From Rhodoferax sp. (GTDB lineage Bacteria > Pseudomonadota > Gammaproteobacteria > Burkholderiales > Burkholderiaceae_C), in contig JAKFXU010000374.1 of the NCBI GenBank assembly GCA_021731215.1, positions 1 to 5,954 of the forward strand: 5,954 bases of DNA, read 5' to 3'. Position 1 is the first letter of the stretch. Each line of letters opens with the position of its first letter. Made by a program: the position numbers and the translations under genes. Below the pieces are notes generated by a model. The model saw only the letters and a list, made by a program, of their open reading frames with translations, was not told the origin of the DNA and did not search any database. Positions 1 to 5,810 of this stretch are shown one piece after another.

Positions 1-1
1 G

Positions 2-637
2 AAGACCGCGCAGATTGAACACTTTTTTGCCATCCTGAAGGCGGCCAACCCCCTGCCCAATACGGAGCTGGAATACACCACGGTGTTCGAGCTGCTGGCC
101 GCTGTGCTGCTGTCGGCCCAGGCCACCGACGTGGGCGTGAACAAGGCCACGCGCCGGCTGTTCCCGGTGGCGGGCACGCCGCAGGCCATTGTCGAGCTGG
201 GACTGGAGCGGCTGGAGGGCTACATCAAGACCATCGGCCTGTACAAGAGCAAGGCGCGGCACCTCATGGAAACCTGCCGCATTCTGGTGGAGAGCCACGC
301 CGGCGTGGTGCCCCGCACCCGCGAAGCACTGGAAGCCCTGCCCGGCGTGGGCCGCAAGACCGCCAACGTGGTGCTGAACGTGGCCTTTGGCCAGCCCACC
401 ATGGCGGTGGACACCCACATATTTCGCGTGAGCAACCGCACCGGCCTGGCGCCCGGCAAGAACCCTTTGGCGGTGGAAATGCAGCTGATGAAGCGTGTTC
501 CTGCGGAATACGCCGTGGACTCGCACCACTGGCTCATCCTGCACGGCCGCTACGTGTGCCAGGCGCGCAAGCCGCGCTGCTGGGAATGCGCGGTGAGCCC
601 GTATTGCGACTACCGGCCCAAAACGCCGGCGCCCTGA
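2..637 (+). CDS. nth: Endonuclease III, DNA glycosylase/AP lyase (5' end cut by window edge)
   Basis: Bifunctional base-excision-repair enzyme that removes oxidised pyrimidines from DNA and nicks the abasic site by beta-elimination. The reading frame is open from base 2 to TGA 635-637 (211 residues). Counting from the first visible codon, the helix-hairpin-helix LPGVGRKTA carries catalytic Lys119, and VDTHIFR carries catalytic Asp137. Cysteines 186, 193, 196 and 202 form the C-X6-C-X2-C-X5-C ligand set of the [4Fe-4S] cluster. All these sit exactly one residue before the E. coli positions (K120, D138, C187-C203, from memory), so only the start and perhaps a few residues lie outside the window. 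The GTG at 83 is not the start, because the conserved N-terminal helix (KTAQIEHFFAILKAANP) is encoded before it. No promoter is visible. The C-terminus is complete, and repeat copy 1 begins 13 bases after the stop. Family assignment is essentially certain. Confidence 0.97.
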   Translation, partial: KTAQIEHFFAILKAANPLPNTELEYTTVFELLAAVLLSAQATDVGVNKATRRLFPVAGTPQAIVELGLERLEGYIKTIGLYKSKARHLMETCRILVESHAGVVPRTREALEALPGVGRKTANVVLNVAFGQPTMAVDTHIFRVSNRTGLAPGKNPLAVEMQLMKRVPAEYAVDSHHWLILHGRYVCQARKPRCWECAVSPYCDYRPKTPAP

Positions 638-650
638 TCTCGGCCCATTA

Positions 651-691
651 GCTATATTTTTAATAGCTGTCAGCGCTTTACCATAAAGCGC
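651..691 (+). repeat. Dispersed stem-loop repeat, copy 1 (downstream of nth)
   Basis: This is the 41-base core of a repeat found three times in the window: blocks GCT, AGCT, GCGCT and AGCGC separated by 11, 4 and 9 bases. It is the best-formed copy. One hairpin pairs AGCTAT 650-655 with ATAGCT 663-668 (7-base loop). A second pairs GCGCTTTA 673-680 with TAAAGCGC 684-691 (3-base loop). A third possible stem pairs 695-702 with 715-722 beyond the core. It starts 13 bases after the nth stop and reads in the nth direction. There is no T-run after the stems, so a classical terminator is doubtful. A 3'-end mRNA structure or a REP/MITE-like element fits better. I recall similar intergenic sequences in Comamonadaceae but could not check. 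Confidence 0.8.
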
Positions 692-778
692 CAGCGGCCA
701 GAAATGCTTGAAAATCTGGCCGTAACCACCGCCCCACACCTGCGTCACCCAAGGCCTTCCGCCGCAGCGGGCCGTGGC

Positions 779-784
779 TATACT
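779..784 (+). promoter_or_regulatory. Possible -10 box for the diguanylate cyclase gene
   Basis: TATACT at 779-784 matches the sigma-70 -10 consensus at five of six positions and would place the transcription start near 791, about 50 bases before the ATG at 841. There is no convincing -35 box 16-18 bases upstream, so this is weak. The rest of 723-840 shows no other clear signal apart from the hairpin at 792-813. Confidence 0.3.
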
Positions 785-791
785 GAGCGCC

Positions 792-813
792 GCGTAGAAA
801 CATTTTTTTACGC
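792..813 (+). promoter_or_regulatory. Hairpin in the leader of the diguanylate cyclase gene
   Basis: GCGTAGAAA (792-800) pairs with TTTTTACGC (805-813) across a CATT loop, giving nine pairs, one of them G-U. It lies 27 bases before the ATG and would sit at the very 5' end of a transcript starting near 791. It could stabilise the mRNA, bind a regulator as a DNA dyad, or be incidental. It is not a classical terminator, because the T-run is part of the stem. Confidence 0.45.
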
Positions 814-840
814 CTTTATCCCCCAAGCCCGCACCACTGG

Positions 841-1974
841 ATGACGAACCTCGACCCGCGTTCCATGATTGCCCTGGGGGGCTTCATGTCCGCCGTCATG
901 GCCATGGTGCTGCTGTTCATGCGGCGACACTACCCGCCCAGCATCCGGGGCGTGGGCGGCTGGGCGGCAGCGCCCCTGATCTGGCTGGGCTCCACCTTGC
1001 TGTTCGGCATGCGCGGCGCCATCCCCGACTGGCTGGGCCTGGTGCTGGCCAACCAGCTGCTGGTGCTGGGCAACGTGACCTACTACATGGGTACACGGCA
1101 GTTCCTGGGGCAGCCCCCCACCTGGCGCACCTGGAACTGGGTGATGGCGGGCAGCACCGTGGTGTTCATCTACCTCACGTACTGGGCCCCCAACTACCCC
1201 GCGCGCGTGGGGTTTTTCACCCTGTTGATGGGCGTGCTGTATGCCGTGCAGCTGCGCTTCATGCTGCGCCACGGGGGCCGCAACTTTCCCGTGCGGCTGG
1301 TCGAAGTGGTGCTGGCGCTGCACATGCTCGTGCTGGCTGTCCGGCTCGGCTCCATCGTGGCCGGGAAGGCGGGCAGTGGCCTGATGGAAGCCTCGGTGTT
1401 CCAGACCCTCTATGTGGGCGCCTACGTGCTCACGGTGCTGATGCTGTCGATCGGTGCGGTGCTGATGGCCACCGACCGCTTGCGCACCGAGCTGGAGCAC
1501 CTGGCCACCTACGACTCGCTGACACAGGCCCTGAACCGCCGCGCATTGCTGCAGCGCTGCGAGGATGAACTGGAGCGTGCCCAGCGCTATGGCAACGGCC
1601 CCTCCATCATGATGCTGGACCTGGACAACTTCAAGGCCGTGAACGACACGCATGGCCACCAGCACGGCGATGCCGTACTGGTGCACTTTGCCGAACGCAC
1701 CCGCCAGGTGCTGCGCCGTGCCGACCGGCTGGGGCGCTACGGGGGTGAGGAGTTCCTGGTGCTTCTGCCGGGCGCAGACACGGCTGCGGCCGTGGGTGTG
1801 GCCCAGCGCATCCACGCCACGCTCGCCTCAGGCCACCCTCTCGACTGCCAGGTGAGCATCGGCCTCACCAGCTGGACCGGGCCCCAGGAGACCCTGGACG
1901 CCATGCTATCCCGTGCCGACGCCGCGCTCTACCGCGCCAAGGCAGAGGGTCGCAATCAGACCGTCGAGGCTTGA
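841..1974 (+). CDS. Membrane-bound diguanylate cyclase (7-TM sensor + GGDEF domain)
   Basis: Predicted to make cyclic di-GMP from two GTP at the inner membrane, the second messenger for motility and biofilm choices. Residues about 8-209 contain roughly seven hydrophobic segments (near 8-27, 41-57, 64-82, 98-115, 122-140, 151-173, 188-209), forming an integral-membrane input domain that I cannot assign to a named family. A short charged linker (211-222) leads into the GGDEF domain, opening at YDSLTQALNRRA. Active-site motif GGEEF is at 301-305. Asp260, Asn268, Asp277 and Glu303 keep the same spacing as the PleD metal and GTP ligands, and RRAD (292-295) is an intact RxxD inhibitory site. The enzyme is therefore predicted to be active and subject to product inhibition. 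There is no EAL or PAS domain. ATG 841 is used: an in-frame TGA lies at 784-786 and no other usual start lies between. No clear Shine-Dalgarno is seen, so an internal start such as Met9 is possible. It appears monocistronic. Confidence 0.93.
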   Translation: MTNLDPRSMIALGGFMSAVMAMVLLFMRRHYPPSIRGVGGWAAAPLIWLGSTLLFGMRGAIPDWLGLVLANQLLVLGNVTYYMGTRQFLGQPPTWRTWNWVMAGSTVVFIYLTYWAPNYPARVGFFTLLMGVLYAVQLRFMLRHGGRNFPVRLVEVVLALHMLVLAVRLGSIVAGKAGSGLMEASVFQTLYVGAYVLTVLMLSIGAVLMATDRLRTELEHLATYDSLTQALNRRALLQRCEDELERAQRYGNGPSIMMLDLDNFKAVNDTHGHQHGDAVLVHFAERTRQVLRRADRLGRYGGEEFLVLLPGADTAAAVGVAQRIHATLASGHPLDCQVSIGLTSWTGPQETLDAMLSRADAALYRAKAEGRNQTVEA

Positions 1975-1987
1975 TACCCCGGGGTAT
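1974..1987. repeat. Perfect 14-bp palindrome overlapping the cyclase stop codon
   Basis: ATACCCCGGGGTAT reads identically on both strands. Its first base is the last base of the TGA stop (1972-1974). Folded as RNA it would give ATACC/GGTAT with a CCGG loop. It may assist 3'-end formation together with the hairpin at 2015-2027, but nothing in the sequence proves a role. Confidence 0.5.
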
Positions 1988-2014
1988 ATCCGATCGAGCT
2001 TGACGACCGTCTGC

Positions 2015-2031
2015 CCGTTCCGAACGGTTTT
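2015..2031 (+). terminator. Probable Rho-independent terminator of the diguanylate cyclase gene
   Basis: CCGTT (2015-2019) pairs with AACGG (2023-2027) around a CCG loop and is followed directly by TTTT (2028-2031), about 40 bases after the cyclase stop. The stem has only five pairs and the T-run is short, so it is a modest terminator. Its position between two convergent genes supports the call. Confidence 0.45.
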
Positions 2032-2055
2032 GAATAATTGAACGAATGGCTTTCA

Positions 2056-2096
2056 GCGATTGCCCAATAAGCGCCCGAAGCTATGTTTTTAGGAGC
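2056..2096 (-). repeat. Dispersed stem-loop repeat, copy 2 (downstream of the restriction-modification gene)
   Basis: Read on the minus strand from 2096 to 2056, this has the same 41-base plan as copy 1: GCT, 11 bases, AGCT, 4 bases, GCGCT, 9 bases, then ATCGC (one change from AGCGC). The hairpins are eroded: the first stem is largely lost and the second carries a mismatch. It begins two bases after the restriction-modification stop (2099-2101) and follows that gene's direction. The flanking bases down to about 2036 may belong to the element. Confidence 0.7.
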
Positions 2097-2098
2097 AA

Positions 2099-4495
2099 TC
2101 AGCGTAAGAATCCCAGGCTAAAAACCTGCGGCTGCAGCTTTTCTGTAAGGGCTTGATAGACCTGCTCCAGCGGGCCAAAGGCCACTGGCACCGTATCACC
2201 AGTGGCATTACGCGCCTTGAGAGCGTTGCGGATCTGGTACCAGCCCACGTCAGGGCGGTTGAGCTTGTACTCGTCGCGTACGGAACGCGGATCGGTATGG
2301 GCAAAGTAGATTTGCCACAGTGTGCGCCCCGCATCCAGCACGGCTTGCGCCTCAGGCGACAAGGTTTTGTCGGCCAGATACTGCACCATGAAGTCGGACT
2401 CGAAGCGATCAGGCGCGCCGACCTCGGTTTCGGTGAAAGGGATGAAATGGTTGACCAGTGACCACTGCTTGCCGTTCCATTCAAGACCGTTGGCGCTGGC
2501 GGTGCGATTGGAGCGGTTGAACAGCATCCAGATCAGGCAATCGTTCTTGAACTCATCCGTGAGTGGTGCTGTGGGTCGCAAGAACTGGTCGCGGTCATTG
2601 AGCCATGTTGGAACTATCAGACGGCGGACCGCGAACACAATCGCGGATTGCCATAGATTTTTGTCTGTGATCAGGAATCCTCCGGCGCTTCCATAACCGG
2701 ATGAAAAAATGACCGTGTGCTGTTCGGCGTGCTGCAAGTCATTGCCCGCGCAATCCATGCAGGCAATTGCGCCTTCAGCCCACTTGGTTCCCCTCAAATC
2801 TTTGGTGGCCGTCGCGGGTGTGACGGCATTTTTTAACGGTATGACGTTGATGTCATTGGTTTTGGGTCGAACTATCCACGCGCTCAAGTATTGCGATTTT
2901 GGGATGTTGAAGAATTTCTTCTCTCCAATCGCTCGCGCTTCTTTGTCGAGAGCCTCAGCAACCACTTCGGTGATTCGTGAACTCGAACCCTGATTGGTTT
3001 GCCATATCAAAAAGCCGATAGGAAACTTCCCTTTCAAGCCATCGAACGCTTGGTTATGCACAACAAAGCCGCCCCGATAGGTTGCACCCCACTTTTGGCG
3101 GAATATCTCAAAGTCAGGGGCATTGATGTACTTCAATGTACTGAACATCGCCAGCGTAGCCGTTGGAATTTCATGGGCAATTCGTGCCACAAATTGAGTG
3201 AACAACTCATTGCTGGCCCTGCCATAGTCCGCCATAGCCGTTGCGGCAAACTTGGTATCTGCCACGCCTGATTTGTACTCAGCGTCGCCAACCTGCGCGG
3301 TGTTTCCCCGATTGGTCGCGGCTGCGTACGGCGGATTGATCAGCACCAATATTCTTTTCCCCGCCGCAATCGCATCGCGCAGCCCTTGCGGCACCTTATT
3401 GCTCAGGCTGTAGTCGATCTTGCCGTCGTCGGTGATGTCGTCATTCAGGTAGTCGTACTGAAACCGGTGCGCTGCCACACAGGTCTTGGTGGCTTTCATC
3501 ACGTCCACATCGGCCTGGTCCAGCGTGCTCATGTAGACGTTGCGCGGGTTGCTGTGCTTGACCTCCAGGTTGCCCACGCCGCAGCACATATCCCACACGA
3601 TGTATTCGCGCTGCCAGTTCTTGCCGAGGGTTTCGGTCAGTTTGTCATAGGCCTTGTCCACCACGTGCAGCGGCGTGTAATACGCGCCTTTGAAGCTACG
3701 TTCGTCCAGCGGGATGAGGCTGTCGCGGCGCTCCAGCAGGTAGTCGCGGTACTCGCTCTTGGGCGGGCGGTGGTAGATAGCCCAGAAGCGCCGATAGCCT
3801 TCCTTGTTGCCCAGCTCGAGCATCTTGCCGCCCAGACTGAACACGGGCGCGCCGTTTTTGTGCAGCAGTTCGGCGGGCAGGTTGGCGTGGGTGGACACGG
3901 TGCCGTCGTGCATGATGTCCGCAAAGAACAGCAGGGCGTATTTTTCTTCGTCCACGCCGGCAATCTCGCGGCCAATCATGGCCACCCATTTATCGAACAC
4001 CTGCTTCAGGTTGTCAGGGGTAATCTGGGTGCGGATAATGTCGCCGCTCTTGATGGCTGCACGGACAGTGCTAATGAATTCGTCTTCGTGCGTGGAAATC
4101 TTGAACGACACGAAGTGCGTACCAATGTGGGCCGATATGGCGTCCAGTGCCTCCTGGGTGTACTGGCTGGCCGACTTGCCCCATTTGACGGTTTTCTTGG
4201 CCAGAAACGGCAACACATCGGTGCTTTTCATCAGCGCCGCTTTTTCGGTGTCGATGACCGCCAGGAAGGGCGGAACCGATTCGCCCTTGTTCAACGCTAC
4301 CTGCACGTAATGCAGCAGTTGCGTGAACATGGCATAGCTGGAGTACTTGCCGGTGTCCTTGGCCTCGAACCAAATCTCTTTGGTTTGGATGTCGATCAAA
4401 CCCTTGGTGTAGCCCTTGAGTCCCAGGGCCTTGATGTATGCGTCTTTGACGTCTTCTTCGCTCTTGGCGGCTTGCAATTGGGTGTAAAGGCTCAC
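2099..4495 (-). CDS. Type IIG-like restriction-modification enzyme: PD-(D/E)XK nuclease fused to N6-adenine DNA methyltransferase
   Basis: Single 798-residue protein predicted to recognise one DNA sequence, methylate adenine in it using S-adenosylmethionine, and cut DNA lacking the mark. Residues 10-130 look like a PD-(D/E)XK nuclease: Asp35, then Glu44-Ala-Lys46 at the usual spacing, then a helix with QLLHYVQ and a strand FLAVID. A connector (about 131-265) leads to the methyltransferase: GAYYTP (270-275, motif X region), DMCCGVGN (302-309, SAM-binding motif I) and catalytic NPPY (387-390, motif IV), the order of the gamma class. Residues about 420-798 should hold target recognition. No separate specificity or helicase gene is nearby. 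It is shorter than MmeI or Eco57I (roughly 900-1000 residues). The start is GTG 4495-4493: no other usual start occurs before the in-frame stop at 4565-4567, and no Shine-Dalgarno is visible. GC is lower than its neighbours, dropping to about 45% around 2821-2940, which suggests horizontal transfer. Target sequence and activity are unknown. Confidence 0.85.
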   Translation of the reverse strand: MSLYTQLQAAKSEEDVKDAYIKALGLKGYTKGLIDIQTKEIWFEAKDTGKYSSYAMFTQLLHYVQVALNKGESVPPFLAVIDTEKAALMKSTDVLPFLAKKTVKWGKSASQYTQEALDAISAHIGTHFVSFKISTHEDEFISTVRAAIKSGDIIRTQITPDNLKQVFDKWVAMIGREIAGVDEEKYALLFFADIMHDGTVSTHANLPAELLHKNGAPVFSLGGKMLELGNKEGYRRFWAIYHRPPKSEYRDYLLERRDSLIPLDERSFKGAYYTPLHVVDKAYDKLTETLGKNWQREYIVWDMCCGVGNLEVKHSNPRNVYMSTLDQADVDVMKATKTCVAAHRFQYDYLNDDITDDGKIDYSLSNKVPQGLRDAIAAGKRILVLINPPYAAATNRGNTAQVGDAEYKSGVADTKFAATAMADYGRASNELFTQFVARIAHEIPTATLAMFSTLKYINAPDFEIFRQKWGATYRGGFVVHNQAFDGLKGKFPIGFLIWQTNQGSSSRITEVVAEALDKEARAIGEKKFFNIPKSQYLSAWIVRPKTNDINVIPLKNAVTPATATKDLRGTKWAEGAIACMDCAGNDLQHAEQHTVIFSSGYGSAGGFLITDKNLWQSAIVFAVRRLIVPTWLNDRDQFLRPTAPLTDEFKNDCLIWMLFNRSNRTASANGLEWNGKQWSLVNHFIPFTETEVGAPDRFESDFMVQYLADKTLSPEAQAVLDAGRTLWQIYFAHTDPRSVRDEYKLNRPDVGWYQIRNALKARNATGDTVPVAFGPLEQVYQALTEKLQPQVFSLGFLR

Positions 4496-4600
4496 AGGGG
4501 GCTTTGCGAATGAATGGGGTGCCGGGATGCAGGAACCGTAGGGGGAACCATTTTCGCCGTGTAGTCACGCTCCACCAAATATCAGCCAAATTATCTTCCA

Positions 4601-4641
4601 GCGCTTGTTCATCCAGCGCAAGAAGCTATTGATTTGGTAGC
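4601..4641 (-). repeat. Dispersed stem-loop repeat, copy 3 (downstream of cobT)
   Basis: Read on the minus strand from 4641 to 4601 it shows GCT, 11 bases, AGCT, 4 bases, GCGCT, 9 bases, AGCGC, identical in spacing to the other copies. GCTAT and GTAGC (4625-4629 with 4637-4641) form a five-pair stem with one G-T pair. AGCGC and GCGCT (4615-4619 with 4601-4605) form another around a nine-base loop. It starts 13 bases after the cobT stop, in the cobT direction. It fills much of the 4496-4654 gap before the restriction-modification gene, so any promoter of that gene must lie in or next to it or upstream of cobT. Confidence 0.75.
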
Positions 4642-4654
4642 GACCGGCAAAGCA

Positions 4655-5716
4655 TCACACAGCGGCCTGACCCGACACCCCGGCCGACTCAAAGCTCGCC
4701 ATCTCGCGCAGGATGGCGCAGGCCGATTGCAGGAGAGGCCACGCGAGCGCAGCACCCGAGCCTTCGCCCAGGCGCAGGTCGAGTTGAAGCAAAGGCTCGG
4801 CCTGCATTTGCGCCAGCATGAGCTGGTGGCCGCGTTCGCCCGAGCGGTGGGCGAACACGCAGCGCTGCAGCACATGGGGCTGCAGGCGGCTGGCCACGAG
4901 CACGGCGGCGCTGGTGATGAAGCCGTCCACCACGATCACGCGGCGCTCGGCGGCGGCCTGCAGCACGGCGCCGACCATGGCGGCGACTTCGTAGCCGCCG
5001 AGCGCGGCCAGGGCGGCGAGCGGTGCGGTGGCGTCGGCGTTGGCGTCGAGCGCCTGCTGCAGCACGGTGCGCTTGCGCGCTATCCCCGCGGCGTCCAGCC
5101 CGGTGCCGGCGCCGGTGCATTCGGCAATGGGCAGGCCGCACACGCGCGCCAGCAGCAGCGAGGCGACCGAGGTGTTGCCAATTCCCATTTCGCCCAGCAG
5201 CAGCACATTGCCTGGCAGTTCGTGCACCAGCACCATGCCGTGGTTCAGGGCCTGGGCGCACTGCGCCGCGCTCATGGCGGGGCCTTGGCTCGCGTCCTGC
5301 GTGCCGGGAGCCACCTTGCGCAGCAGCAGACGCGGCTGGCCAGCTGCTGTCTCGCGCTGGGCGATGTCGCGCGCCACGCCGCAGTCCACTACCGTGAGCG
5401 CCAGGCCGTGCTGGCGCGCCAGCACGCTCACGGCGGCGCCGCCGACGAGGAAGTTCTCCACCATCTGCCAGGTCACGTCGCTCGGGAAGGCCGACACGCC
5501 GCGCGCGGCCAGGCCGTGGTCGCCGGCGAAGACGACCATCTGCGGCTGCTGTAACTCGGGCGATGCAGTGCCCTGGATCTGGCCCAGGCGCAGCGCAAGC
5601 TGCTCCAGGCGGCCCAGTGAGCCGAGAGGTTTGGTCTTGTGGTCCAGCTTGTGCTGCAGGGCCTGGGTGAGCTGCGGGTCGGCGATGTCGGCAATCAGGG
5701 GCAGGCGGGTATTCAT
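4655..5716 (-). CDS. cobT: Nicotinate-nucleotide--dimethylbenzimidazole phosphoribosyltransferase
   Basis: Cytosolic enzyme (EC 2.4.2.21) that moves phosphoribose from nicotinate mononucleotide to 5,6-dimethylbenzimidazole, giving alpha-ribazole 5'-phosphate for the lower ligand of cobalamin. Family signatures in order, numbered from ATG 5716: KTKPLGSLGRLE (28-39), VFAGDHG (62-68), GEMGIGNTS (175-183), CTGAGTGLD (200-208), FITSAA (266-271), SGERGH (292-297) and LGEGSGA (316-322). Glu318 of LGEGSGA corresponds to the catalytic glutamate of Salmonella CobT (E317). Length is 353 residues, normal for the family (about 350-360). ATG 5716 is preferred over the longer TTG start at 5734, because a stop (5735-5737) directly precedes that TTG and the extra six residues match nothing I know. 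No strong Shine-Dalgarno is seen for either. It lies 94 bases downstream of the probable bluB on the same strand, so co-transcription is likely. All key residues are intact. Confidence 0.96.
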   Translation of the reverse strand: MNTRLPLIADIADPQLTQALQHKLDHKTKPLGSLGRLEQLALRLGQIQGTASPELQQPQMVVFAGDHGLAARGVSAFPSDVTWQMVENFLVGGAAVSVLARQHGLALTVVDCGVARDIAQRETAAGQPRLLLRKVAPGTQDASQGPAMSAAQCAQALNHGMVLVHELPGNVLLLGEMGIGNTSVASLLLARVCGLPIAECTGAGTGLDAAGIARKRTVLQQALDANADATAPLAALAALGGYEVAAMVGAVLQAAAERRVIVVDGFITSAAVLVASRLQPHVLQRCVFAHRSGERGHQLMLAQMQAEPLLQLDLRLGEGSGAALAWPLLQSACAILREMASFESAGVSGQAAV

Positions 5717-5763
5717 GGCGTGTTCAACTTTCAATCAGGTGGAGCGCGGACCGCACACGCAGG

Positions 5764-5790
5764 CCGCGCGATCAATGGCAGTGCGCGCGG
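5764..5790 (-). other. Hairpin between bluB and cobT
   Basis: CCGCGCG (5764-5770) and CGCGCGG (5784-5790) form a perfect seven-pair GC stem with a 13-base loop in the 94-base bluB-cobT gap (5717-5810). There is no T-run on the minus strand, so it is not an intrinsic terminator. It could be an intercistronic mRNA structure, or simply a product of GC-rich sequence. The remainder of the gap shows no recognised element. Confidence 0.4.
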
Positions 5791-5810
5791 GTCGGCGCAT
5801 GGTGGCAGGG

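Noticed and set aside
83..637. Taking GTG 83 as the start of nth
   Set aside because: The upstream codons from base 2 encode the conserved N-terminal helix, and motif positions then match E. coli Nth with a one-residue offset.
803..809. T7 run as the tail of an nth terminator
   Set aside because: The T-run is the 3' arm of the hairpin at 792-813 rather than following one, and it lies about 165 bases beyond the nth stop.
808..1815. 335-codon minus-strand open frame opposite the diguanylate cyclase
   Set aside because: It is antisense to a well-supported GGDEF gene, its translation is low-complexity (His/Gln/Ala/Gly-rich), and it matches no domain. High-GC third positions keep the opposite frame open.
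2704..2709. A6 run in the restriction-modification gene as a phase-variation tract
   Set aside because: Six adenines are too short to suggest slipped-strand switching, and the frame is intact.
3386..4513. 375-codon plus-strand open frame opposite the restriction-modification gene
   Set aside because: The translation is Val/His/Ala-rich without recognisable motifs, whereas the opposite strand carries intact nuclease and methyltransferase motifs.
4634..5554. 306-codon plus-strand open frame opposite cobT
   Set aside because: The composition (His/Gly/Ala/Gln/Arg) is typical of a shadow frame. All CobT signatures lie on the minus strand.
5717..5734. TTG 5734 as the cobT start
   Set aside because: It directly follows an in-frame stop, is a rare start codon and has no Shine-Dalgarno. 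ATG 5716 gives the normal family N-terminus.
5717..5810. Cobalamin riboswitch in the bluB-cobT gap
   Set aside because: The gap is only 94 bases, too short for the roughly 200-base element, and I see no B12-box-like sequence. A riboswitch would be expected upstream of the cluster, outside the window.
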